Assembly: GCF_030505395.1 (NCBI RefSeq)
Contig: NZ_CP130044.1
Coordinates: 3,357,001-3,421,000 of the forward strand
DNA length: 64,000 nucleotides
Reading direction: 5' to 3'
From: Asticcacaulis sp. ZE23SCel15
GTDB lineage: Bacteria > Pseudomonadota > Alphaproteobacteria > Caulobacterales > Caulobacteraceae
Shown in pieces: positions 38,401-45,737 of this stretch. Every line of letters starts with the position of its first letter. The stretch's first letter is position 1. The translations under genes and the position numbers were made by a program. Below the pieces are notes generated by a model, which had not been told where the DNA came from, made no database searches, and was given only the letters and a program-made list of their open reading frames with translations.

Positions 38401-38949
38401 CAGAAACTGCGCCGCTATTCCAAGTCGATCATCATCAAAGGCGCCAAGTCGCCGGAGCGTCTGCTGGATGAGGTCACCCTGTTCCTGCACAAGGTCGTCT
38501 CAGAATTGTCGCCCGAACAGCAAAAGATGATCAAAAAGGCCAAGAACCGCGACGCCATGCTGGAAGGCCGGCGGATTCTGGTGGTCGAAGACGATGTGCG
38601 CAATGTCTATGCCGTTACTAATATCTTTGAACCGCTGGGGGCCATCGTCCAGATTGCCCGCAATGGCCGTGAGGCACTGGAGGCACTGACTCAAGCGCAG
38701 GAATCCCCGCAGACCGCCGTGGATCTGGTGCTGATGGATGTGATGATGCCGGAAATGGACGGCCTGACCGCCACGCGCGAAATCAGGAAAAACCCGGACT
38801 GGGCCAAGCTTCCCGTCATCATGCTGACCGCCAAGGCCATGAAGGACGATCAGGAACGCTGCATTGACGCCGGGGCCAACGACTATATGGCCAAGCCGCT
38901 CGATGTCGAAAAACTGGTCTCACTGGTACGCGTGTGGATGCCGAGATAG
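35467..38949 (+). CDS. Hybrid sensor histidine kinase (CHASE3-GAF-HisKA-HATPase-3xREC)
   Basis: A 1160-aa multi-domain kinase. Two N-terminal transmembrane helices (about 20-40 and 195-215) flank a CHASE3 domain with MKDAETGQRGYIITGD. Then come a GAF domain (about 230-385), a long glutamate/glutamine coiled coil (390-480), the H-box MSHELRTPLNS (about 485), ATPase N/G boxes (ILKNLLSNAFKFTERG, TDTGIGI, GTGLGLSIS) and three receivers with Asp in VVLDVGLPD, MVLDLSLPD and VLMDVMMPEMDG. The signal is unknown. Its ATG follows GGGGGA. Next to CheR and CheB genes, so methylation-type signalling may be linked. Confidence 0.9.
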   Translation: MPNTDKLSLSDRAARADLGILISLIIVGLFFVITGAISYNNIHTLNRDTRQVTQTHDVLLALSEVMSSMKDAETGQRGYIITGDSAYLTPYSTGLNGVQAQLSNLDRLMTDTSNQRQRLSILRGLIAAKTDELARTLDVRRTRGLSAAQEEVNKHLGKNHMDAIRLHIQEMQSFERQRRTERLNEMEKAYRATVVSVITAAILGLILTIIVGVIIRRSTMERRRQAWLQAAQVGLSEAMLGELRLDQLGKNILGFLAKYTGAQAAAFYAKDGGIFKQVATFGVPPENDLPLTFGPGDGLPGQAALKSGAIVIENMPDGDALMVGTSLGQWRPRHLALVGVASDGQVDGVIELGFINPMPPTISALLERAAESVSVAIKSANYRASLQNLLEETQRQSEELQTQSEELRVNNEELEEQSRALRESQLRLEQQQAELEQTNVQLSEQARLLEVQRDNLEQSQSEIALKAQELEQASRYKSDFLANMSHELRTPLNSSLILAKLLGDNSEGNLTDEQIKFARTIQSSGNDLLLLINDILDLSKIEAGQMDIRPETVSIKRLVSDMTRTFDPVAGDKGLKFSTFVEPGVAEVIETDRLRLEQILKNLLSNAFKFTERGEVRFRVQMAADGQISFSVTDTGIGISEDHQATVFDAFRQADGTISRKYGGTGLGLSISRELARLLGGAISLNSAYGQGSTFAVTVPAIYDSTGIAVRDALPMSVTPDMAAQQPTATAKSRAKKALVSRTAMDDSLLTASAAQDDRDKLEPDSRTIMVVEDDEAFARILFDLAHELDFKCLVAHTAEDALSVARQYLPQAVVLDVGLPDHSGLSVLDRLKRDPRTRHIPVHVVSGDDYTHAALSLGAIGYMLKPVKREELVDAFKALEMRLTAGLRRILIVEDDDVQRDSVARLLQTTDVETVAVGTAAECLEKLKEETFDCMVLDLSLPDQSGYSLLETLSHEDAYSFPPVIVYTGRELSSADEQKLRRYSKSIIIKGAKSPERLLDEVTLFLHKVVSELSPEQQKMIKKAKNRDAMLEGRRILVVEDDVRNVYAVTNIFEPLGAIVQIARNGREALEALTQAQESPQTAVDLVLMDVMMPEMDGLTATREIRKNPDWAKLPVIMLTAKAMKDDQERCIDAGANDYMAKPLDVEKLVSLVRVWMPR

Positions 38950-38964
38950 GATAAAAATAGTCCC

Positions 38965-39801
38965 ATGCCCAACGCCATCGCCCGCACCGAAGACATAGAA
39001 TTACGCCTGCTGCTGGAGGCGATTTTCCTGAAATATCACTATGATTTCAGGAACTATGCTCTGGCGTCGATCAAGCGCCGCCTGACTCAGGCCCGCGATC
39101 AGTTCGGGTGTCGCTCCTTTTCCCAGCTTCAGGACATGGTGCTGAATGAATCCGGCATGATGGATGAGTTGCTGACCTACCTGACGGTGCAGGTCTCCGA
39201 GTTGTTTCGCGACCCGGCCTATTTCCGGGCCATCCGTGAAAAGGTGGTACCGCACCTTAAAACCTATCCGTCGCTCAAGGTGTGGATTGCGGGCTGTTCC
39301 AGCGGTGAGGAGCTTTATTCCTTCGCCATCCTGTTCCGTGAGGAAGGGCTTGAGGAACGAACCATGTTTTACGCCACCGACATCAATGCCGACGCCCTGC
39401 GCAAGGCTGAGATGGGCGTCTACGCCCTTGAACGCATGAAGCTGTTCACCGAAAATCACCGCCTGTCGGGCGGCAAGTCGTCCCTGTCGGACTATTATAC
39501 GGCAGGCTATGGGGCGGCGACCTTCGATAAATCTTTGCGCAAACGCACGGTATTTTCCGACCATTCTCTGGTGACCGACGCGGTGTTTGCGGAAACCCAG
39601 TTTGTGTCCTGCCGCAATGTGCTGATTTATTTTACACGCGACCTGCAAGGCCGGGCCATAGGCCTGTTCAAGGACTCGCTGACCCGCAATGGCTTTCTGG
39701 GGCTTGGGGCCAAGGAAACCCTGCGCTTTTCGCCCCATGCCGATGAATTCACTGAATTTTCGCGCGATGAACGTCTGTATCAGAAGCGCGGGGGTATCTG
39801 A
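38965..39801 (+). CDS. CheR-type protein-glutamate methyltransferase
   Basis: A 278-aa SAM-dependent methyltransferase: N-terminal helices (FRNYALASIKRRLTQA), receptor-binding region, then VSELFRDPAYFRAIREKVVPHL, SAM site WIAGCSSGEELYSFAIL, YATDINADALRKAEMG and CRNVLIYF. It lacks the usual C-terminal pentapeptide-binding tail. It lies 15 bp behind the hybrid kinase and its stop overlaps the start of the CheB gene, so it is part of this signalling operon rather than a chemotaxis locus. Confidence 0.92.
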   Translation: MPNAIARTEDIELRLLLEAIFLKYHYDFRNYALASIKRRLTQARDQFGCRSFSQLQDMVLNESGMMDELLTYLTVQVSELFRDPAYFRAIREKVVPHLKTYPSLKVWIAGCSSGEELYSFAILFREEGLEERTMFYATDINADALRKAEMGVYALERMKLFTENHRLSGGKSSLSDYYTAGYGAATFDKSLRKRTVFSDHSLVTDAVFAETQFVSCRNVLIYFTRDLQGRAIGLFKDSLTRNGFLGLGAKETLRFSPHADEFTEFSRDERLYQKRGGI

Positions 39802-40379
39802 TGCCTGAGTCCGCCCATAAACCCTATCGTGCCGTGGTGATCGGTGCGTCTGCCGGGGGATTGAAAGCTCTGTCGGCGATCCTGCCTAACCTGCCCGCCG
39901 ACTACCCCCTGCCGATCATGGTCGTCATCCATGTGCCGCCGCACCGCCGCAGCCTGATCGCCCCCCTGTTTGAGGAAAAATCGCAAGTGCGCGTGGTCGA
40001 AGCCGAGGACAAAACCCCGATTGAGGGGGGATGTGTCTTTTTCGCGCCGCCCGACTATCATTTGCTGGTGGAACGCAGTTTTGAACTGTCGCTGTCGTCC
40101 GAAGCGCCGGTGCTGTTTTCGCGTCCGTCTATTGATGTTCTGTTTGAAACAGCGGCGGATGCTTATGGTGACGGCCTGATTGGTGTTATACTGACCGGGG
40201 CCAATAATGACGGGGCGGAGGGCCTTAAGGCGGTGATGGCTTATGGCGGTAAGGGCTTAATCCAGACCCCCGCCACCGCCTTTTCCCGCGCCATGCCCGA
40301 AGCGGCGATCGAGGCCTGCCCATCCGCATTGATTTTAGATTTGGACGACATTCTATTAGAATTGAAAAACGCCGCCTGA
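39801..40379 (+). CDS. CheB-type methylesterase domain protein without receiver
   Basis: A 192-aa stand-alone methylesterase. Catalytic triad visible: Ser in GASAGGLKAL (about 14), His in VVIHVPPHRRSL (about 41), Asp in VILTGANNDGAEG (about 132). The normal N-terminal receiver domain of CheB is absent, so its activity cannot be switched on by direct phosphorylation; a receiver in the neighbouring genes may do this. It starts with ATGA overlap on CheR. Confidence 0.92.
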   Translation: MPESAHKPYRAVVIGASAGGLKALSAILPNLPADYPLPIMVVIHVPPHRRSLIAPLFEEKSQVRVVEAEDKTPIEGGCVFFAPPDYHLLVERSFELSLSSEAPVLFSRPSIDVLFETAADAYGDGLIGVILTGANNDGAEGLKAVMAYGGKGLIQTPATAFSRAMPEAAIEACPSALILDLDDILLELKNAA

Positions 40380-40423
40380 CACCTGCCTGACTATGAATTT
40401 CCATAACTGAGACCGAACCTTAT

Positions 40424-42043
40424 ATGCCTGAAAGACTGAAAGCGCCCGTTCATATTCTGCTGGTCGATGACCTCGAAGAGAACCTGTTGTCTCTGGAGGC
40501 GCTGCTGCGGCGCGACGGTCTGGTGCTGCTGAAAGCCCGCTCCGGCCCCGAAGCGCTGGAGATTTTGCTCAAGCAAGAGGTTGCCCTGGCGCTGCTGGAC
40601 GTGCAGATGCCAGAGATGGACGGGTTTGAACTGGCCGAAATGATGCGCGGCTCTGAGCGCACCAAGCGCGTGCCGATCATGTTTTTGACCGCAGGCACGG
40701 CAGATCACACCCGTCGGTTCCGCGGCTATGAGGCCGGTGCCGTCGATTTTCTGCAAAAGCCTCTAGAACCTGATGTCCTCAAATCCAAGGTCGAGGTGTT
40801 TTTCGAGCTTTACCGCCAGAGGCAGCACATTGTGGTTCAGCGTGACGCCCTGCAATCGGCGTTCGAGGAAAACGTCCGCCTGCTCAATGAGAGCCGCAAA
40901 TATGCTGAGGCCCTAAAAGACGCCGATCGGCGCAAGGATGAGTTTCTGGCCACCCTCGCCCACGAACTGCGCAATCCTTTGGCGCCTATTCGCAACGGCC
41001 TGCATATCCTCAAGATGTCGCCCAACCCCAAGATTGCTGAGGATGTGCGCGACATGATGGACCGCCAGATGACCCATCTGGTGCGGCTGATTGATGATCT
41101 GCTTGATGTCTCAAGGGTCAGTCAGGGCAAGATCGACCTGCGCCGTGAACGGATTGACCTTCAGGATGTGATCAGGGCTGCGCTGGAAACCAGCCGCCCG
41201 GCCATTGATGCGGGCAGGCATGAGTTTATTCTGGATATGCCGGATGAGGCGATCCCGGTAAACGGCGATCTGACCCGGCTGGCGCAGGTGGTCTCAAACC
41301 TGTTGAACAACGCCGCCAAATATACCCCTGACGGCGGTAAGATCCGCCTCACCCTGACCCGTGACGGCCATGAGGCCCGCATCCATGTGGCCGATACCGG
41401 GCTTGGGATTGAGCGCGATATGCTGCCCAAGGTGTTTGAACTGTTCACCCAGGTCGAGCGCAATCTTAATCTGTCGCAGGGCGGCCTAGGCATTGGCCTC
41501 GCCCTCGCCCACCGGCTGGTGCAGATGCATGGCGGCACGATCACGGCTGAAAGCGCCGGTGAAAATCAGGGCTCGACCTTTACCGTCCATTTGCCGGTCA
41601 CTGATATCGAAGGTCTCGTCACCGAAGACGCCACGCCGCAGGTGGCGGGCGGACAGGTGCTGGATGTGCTTGTGGTCGATGACAACCGCGAATCCGCCCA
41701 GACGACAAGCTGGATGCTGGAACTGATCGGCCATCAGGCGCGCATGGTTCATGACGGCATGGACGCCATCGCCGCCGCCAAAGCGACCCCGCCCGATGTT
41801 ATCCTGCTTGATATCGGCATGCCCGGCATGAACGGCTATGAAGTGTGCCGTGAATTACGAAAACATAAGGCGCTGAAAGACACCATCATCATTGCCCAGA
41901 CCGGCTGGGGGCAGGAACGCGACCGCAAGACAGCGTTTGAAGCCGGATTTGATCACCATGTCACCAAACCTGTCAGCCTGGACCGCTTTACGCAGTTGCT
42001 GGGTGACATTCAGGGCGCGAAACCGTCACCGGCAGGAGCCTGA
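40424..42043 (+). CDS. Hybrid histidine kinase (REC-HisKA-HATPase-REC)
   Basis: A 539-aa cytoplasmic kinase flanked by receivers. The N-terminal receiver has DD near 18 and Asp in LALLDVQMPEMDG. A coiled stretch leads to the H-box LAHELRNPLAPIRNGL (about 185), N-box VVSNLLNNAAKYTPDGG and the G-boxes DTGLGI and GGLGIGLALAHRLVQMHGG. The C-terminal receiver has Asp in VILLDIGMPGMNGYEVC and Lys in VTKPVS. No transmembrane part; input is likely phosphorylation of the first receiver by the larger hybrid kinase. Confidence 0.92.
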   Translation: MPERLKAPVHILLVDDLEENLLSLEALLRRDGLVLLKARSGPEALEILLKQEVALALLDVQMPEMDGFELAEMMRGSERTKRVPIMFLTAGTADHTRRFRGYEAGAVDFLQKPLEPDVLKSKVEVFFELYRQRQHIVVQRDALQSAFEENVRLLNESRKYAEALKDADRRKDEFLATLAHELRNPLAPIRNGLHILKMSPNPKIAEDVRDMMDRQMTHLVRLIDDLLDVSRVSQGKIDLRRERIDLQDVIRAALETSRPAIDAGRHEFILDMPDEAIPVNGDLTRLAQVVSNLLNNAAKYTPDGGKIRLTLTRDGHEARIHVADTGLGIERDMLPKVFELFTQVERNLNLSQGGLGIGLALAHRLVQMHGGTITAESAGENQGSTFTVHLPVTDIEGLVTEDATPQVAGGQVLDVLVVDDNRESAQTTSWMLELIGHQARMVHDGMDAIAAAKATPPDVILLDIGMPGMNGYEVCRELRKHKALKDTIIIAQTGWGQERDRKTAFEAGFDHHVTKPVSLDRFTQLLGDIQGAKPSPAGA

Positions 42044-42046
42044 ACC

Positions 42047-42832
42047 TTATCCCGCCGCGCGGGTGCACCAGCTATCCTTGACCTCAAGCTTGGTGCACAG
42101 CACTTGCGCTTCGGCATCGGTATAGACCGGCCCGACCTTGAGCCGGACCAGAACCTTGCCGCCATTGGTGCGGACATTTTGCATCTGCGGGTTAAAGCGC
42201 GCGATTTCCGGGTGGCTGGCGGTCAGTTTATCCCAAGCCGCCTGCGCACCCTGACGGGTGGAAAATGACCCGATCTGGATGGTACGACCAGTGTTGACGG
42301 TCTGGGAGGCCGGCTTGACTTCGCGTTCCGTCAGAGCGGCCGATAGATTAGCGTCCGCAAAGGCCATGGCCGGGGCTACCACCTTTTCAACGGAAGAAGC
42401 CTCTTCAGGCTCGGCCTCAGACAACACCACGCCCTTGGGCGGCTGATTGCGATCCAGCTCCAGCGGATCAACGATCTGAACCTTAAGGTTATTATATTGC
42501 GTAAACAGCCCGCCTTGGCCCACCGCCATGTCGCGGGCGGTGTCGACAATAACATTGATCGCCTTATCGTCGCGCGGGCCTGTTATCTCAGCCTGCGCCA
42601 GCACAGGGGCCGCAGCCGGATCGGTTTTCGCCGCCGGTGCCGGTGAGGTCTCATCGACCTGAATGGACTGGATCTGAGCGGCCAGACGCTGGAAATCCTG
42701 ACCGTCGCGCTTAGGGCCTTCGCACGCGCTTACGCCAAGGCTCAAGGTCGCCACACCTGCGACCCACGCCTTATGCACCAGACCTTTACTCAGAGGGGTC
42801 AGATCTTTACTAAGAGGGAGAAGATACGCCAT
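42047..42832 (-). CDS. SPOR-domain lipoprotein
   Basis: A 261-aa envelope protein. A hydrophobic N-terminus ends in the lipobox VSAC (about 37), then a Pro/Ala linker with low complexity and a C-terminal SPOR domain (about 185-258: IQIGSFSTRQGAQAAWDKLTASHPEI, VRTNGGKVLVRLKVGPVYTDAEAQVLCTKL). SPOR domains bind denuded septal peptidoglycan, so the protein probably acts at division sites. Convergent with the kinase gene, separated by 3 bp. Confidence 0.85.
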   Translation of the reverse strand: MAYLLPLSKDLTPLSKGLVHKAWVAGVATLSLGVSACEGPKRDGQDFQRLAAQIQSIQVDETSPAPAAKTDPAAAPVLAQAEITGPRDDKAINVIVDTARDMAVGQGGLFTQYNNLKVQIVDPLELDRNQPPKGVVLSEAEPEEASSVEKVVAPAMAFADANLSAALTEREVKPASQTVNTGRTIQIGSFSTRQGAQAAWDKLTASHPEIARFNPQMQNVRTNGGKVLVRLKVGPVYTDAEAQVLCTKLEVKDSWCTRAAG

Positions 42833-42931
42833 AACGCCACTCTACTTCATAGCCCTTTAAAACGGGGTTAGAAAATGTACTTAACAGAGATGGTTAATCC
42901 CCATCCTGCTTTAAAGGTTTAACGTAAGCTT

Positions 42932-43807
42932 ATGTCCGCCCCTGTCGTTCAAGACCCTGTGTTTCCGCAAAACCCGAAGACTGCCCGCACTATTGCCGAT
43001 CTGCGCACCGTTGTGACGACCTGGAAGCGCGACGGCCTGCGGGTCGGGTTTGTGCCAACCATGGGCGCGCTGCATGACGGGCATCTGGCGCTGGCCAGAC
43101 ATGCCCAATCCTTAAGCGACAAGGTGGTGGTGTCGATTTTCGTCAACCCGATGCAGTTCGCCCCGACCGAAGACCTTGAGCGCTATCCGCGCCGGGAGGC
43201 CGAAGATATCGCAAAATTGGCCGAGGTCGGCTGCGATCTGGTCTATCTGCCGACGCCTGAGATTATGTATCCGGCGGATTTCGTAACCCGCGTCCATGTG
43301 GACGGCCCAGCAATGGGTCTGGAGACCGATTTCCGCCCGCAATTCTTTGACGGCGTGGCCACGGTCGTCTGCAAGCTGTTCAATCAGGTCATGCCCGATG
43401 TCGCCGTGTTTGGCGAAAAGGACTATCAGCAGCTAAAGGTCGTGCAGGCCTTTGCGCGGGATCTGGATCTGCCGATTGAGGTAGTGGGCCTTGCGACCGT
43501 GCGGGAAATGGACGGGTTGGCGCTGTCGTCGCGCAATGCCTATCTCAAGCCAGAGGATCGCGCTCAGGCCATAGCGCTCTATAACGCCCTGCGCCATGTC
43601 CGGGCCGCCGTTGTGGACGGCACTGATGTTGGGGCCGCGATCGCTGAGGCGACCGGCAGCCTGACCCACGCCGGTTTTGCTAAGGTCGACTACATCGCCG
43701 TGCGCCATGCCGAAACGCTGGGCGATCCGGTGAAGGGTGAACCGATGCGCATACTGGCCGCCGCGTGGCTTGGGACAACGCGATTGATTGATAATATCGG
43801 GGTTTGA
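42932..43807 (+). CDS. panC: Pantothenate synthetase
   Basis: A 291-aa ligase joining pantoate and beta-alanine in coenzyme A synthesis. Motifs: VPTMGALHDGHLAL (HxGH-type ATP site), VVSIFVNPMQFAPTEDLERYPR, VFGEKDYQQLKVV, and LALSSRNAYL. Length and order match PanC throughout. Ribosome site is weak. Confidence 0.97.
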   Translation: MSAPVVQDPVFPQNPKTARTIADLRTVVTTWKRDGLRVGFVPTMGALHDGHLALARHAQSLSDKVVVSIFVNPMQFAPTEDLERYPRREAEDIAKLAEVGCDLVYLPTPEIMYPADFVTRVHVDGPAMGLETDFRPQFFDGVATVVCKLFNQVMPDVAVFGEKDYQQLKVVQAFARDLDLPIEVVGLATVREMDGLALSSRNAYLKPEDRAQAIALYNALRHVRAAVVDGTDVGAAIAEATGSLTHAGFAKVDYIAVRHAETLGDPVKGEPMRILAAAWLGTTRLIDNIGV

Positions 43808-43814
43808 TAAATTC

Positions 43815-43954
43815 ATACTCCCCCGATGTGTCGGGGGAGGTGGCGCGCAGTAGGCGTGACGGAGGGGGCAAACACCAGAGGGCCCCCACCACCGCATCTT
43901 ATCGCTTCGCGATGTCGTGCGGTCCCCCTCCCCAACTGAGTTGGGGAGGTATAA
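43815..43954. repeat. Palindromic intergenic repeat, family 1, copy 6
   Basis: Starts ATACTCCCCCGATGTGTCGG, ends CCCCAACTGAGTTGGGGAGG plus TAT, with TGACGGAGGGGGC and GGCCCCCACCACC blocks between. Almost the same order and length as the copy at 54.3 kb. Confidence 0.85.
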
Positions 43955-43959
43955 AAGTA

Positions 43960-45132
43960 CTATCCCGCGTACAGCACCGTCTCCCAAATCATCGACGAAT
44001 AGTGGCGCAGTTCAAACCGATAATCGGGCCGCAGATCGAGCAGCTTTTGCGCCAGAACCGGAATATCGTCCGCTTTATGATAGGCACTGAGCGCCATTTT
44101 CGGCTTATAATCCGTGATCGTACGGGTCATGCCGTCAAGGGCAGGCCCCTCCGCCCCTTCGATGTCGAACTTAACAAAAGTGATCTCACCGAGGTTCATA
44201 TTATCGAGCGCATCTACCGGCAAACGCACATCAGACGCCTGATTGATGGCACTCCCCATAGCGCCCGTCGTCTCGAACCCGATGCTGTCGGCATGGCTCC
44301 ACAGACCGGCAGCATGAACACTGATATCACGCACATCCGCCGTCTTGGCCCGCAAGCTATCAACATTGATCGGATCAAGTTCAAAGGCATGGATATGGCG
44401 GTATTGCCCCCCGGTGCGAGCGATGAACTGACGCACCGTATCGCCGTCAAACGCGCCGCCATCGACGAAGATTTCGCGCTGATTGGGGGCACACAAATCG
44501 TTGTCAAAGTAGACGCCTTCGATCGGTCGGCGTACCGGTTCAAGTGCCGCCTCATCCCAGGTCAGGCGGTAAATCATCAGCGCATCCAAAACCTTACGGC
44601 TTTCGGGATCGGTCAGGATCTTGCGCCCAAACGCCTGCACGGACGCCAGAATATCGAGGTCGCCATAGGCCAGTAAATCATTGACGCGCACCCCCCCGTC
44701 AAAGCCTTTCGGGAAAGTCGTCATGACCTCAAAATAGAACAACAGCGGCTGACCACCACCGCCCCAAACACGCTGAAAATGGCGCATCGGAGCCTCAGAC
44801 CCGCAGCACAATATGCCAATCGCGTCCGGCGACCGCGCCAGAATATCCGCCAAGCCCTCATCGCCGATCACCGGCTGACCGCATAATTCCTGTCCGCTCA
44901 ACCCGTTATCAACAATGGCCCGCACGTTGAAATGATCGACGCAGTACTGCACAAAAGCCCGCGCCATCATCGACCCGGCCCCAAGCAGGATCAGCGGCCG
45001 CCCAGCATAATCCAGATCAACCCGCGACCGGCGCAGGTCATCGACCCGTTTGAGATCATGAGCGCTTGTGACATCAAACCCGCCTTCAATCAGATCACGA
45101 TACGATGCGGTTTTCAGGGCGTTAAGCGACAT
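43960..45132 (-). CDS. FkbM family methyltransferase
   Basis: A 390-aa protein. N-terminal half (about 40-160) contains a Rossmann-like segment (RPLILLGAGSMMARAFVQY...). The C-terminal half is a SAM-dependent FkbM methyltransferase: FVDGGAFDGDTVRQFIA, IHAFELDPINVDSL, VDALDNMNLGEITFVKFDIEGAEGPALDGM. These enzymes O-methylate sugars or polyketides, often in polysaccharide clusters; the substrate is unknown here. The ATG at 45132 follows GGAGG at 7 bp. Confidence 0.85.
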   Translation of the reverse strand: MSLNALKTASYRDLIEGGFDVTSAHDLKRVDDLRRSRVDLDYAGRPLILLGAGSMMARAFVQYCVDHFNVRAIVDNGLSGQELCGQPVIGDEGLADILARSPDAIGILCCGSEAPMRHFQRVWGGGGQPLLFYFEVMTTFPKGFDGGVRVNDLLAYGDLDILASVQAFGRKILTDPESRKVLDALMIYRLTWDEAALEPVRRPIEGVYFDNDLCAPNQREIFVDGGAFDGDTVRQFIARTGGQYRHIHAFELDPINVDSLRAKTADVRDISVHAAGLWSHADSIGFETTGAMGSAINQASDVRLPVDALDNMNLGEITFVKFDIEGAEGPALDGMTRTITDYKPKMALSAYHKADDIPVLAQKLLDLRPDYRFELRHYSSMIWETVLYAG

Positions 45133-45194
45133 ATCATCGCCTCCATACTCAAGGGTAACCGCCCCCACTAGACCGGATTCGTCTTAAGGCTTTC

Positions 45195-45614
45195 CTACCA
45201 CGCCCCAGCTTCTTTGAGTGCCGCCACCATGTCCGGCGGCAGGTCACCGGCATCACGCGGATCGCGGATATCGCGCGGCGCGTCCTTAGACAACAGATAG
45301 CGCCAGCCCTGAAACGGACGGCGCGGCATGGCCTCGGTAAAGATAGGCTTTGATGAGACATGGATATGGCACAGCGGCAGACCGGTCGGGCTATCGGCGG
45401 CCTCAAAGCTTTCGATATCGACAATCTCACGCCGACACAGGATCACCCCCTTGATGACCCAGTAGAGTGACCCGCCATCCAGCAGTTCCGCCGCCCGTTT
45501 CGGGGTCTGGCGGGTATGGACGGGATAGGTCGGCCCGCGATGGGTTTCATAGTCCATCAGTTCCTCGACGCTCTCGACCCCGACACACAGCTTGATCAGA
45601 TGAACCTGGCCCAT
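45195..45614 (-). CDS. DUF1489 family protein
   Basis: A 139-aa protein typical of Alphaproteobacteria: VHLIKLCVGVESVEELMDY, HTRQTPKRAAELLDGGSLYWVIKGVILCRREIV and GWRYLLSKDAPRD. No function is established. The ATG at 45614 follows GGAG; the longer upstream frame lacks a ribosome site. Confidence 0.88.
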   Translation of the reverse strand: MGQVHLIKLCVGVESVEELMDYETHRGPTYPVHTRQTPKRAAELLDGGSLYWVIKGVILCRREIVDIESFEAADSPTGLPLCHIHVSSKPIFTEAMPRRPFQGWRYLLSKDAPRDIRDPRDAGDLPPDMVAALKEAGAW

Positions 45615-45737
45615 AGATGCTCCTTTTCGCTCCATATGAGCCTTGCGCACGCCAGAGGCAACCGCCAGCTATAGCCTGTTAACCAAAATATCTGATAATC
45701 CATAGTCATCTGATCCGCGTTCAGGATATGAAGTCTC

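Noticed and set aside
43815-43954. CRISPR array
   Set aside because: Repeated GGGGAGG blocks are palindromic modules of one element without regular spacers, and no cas genes are present.
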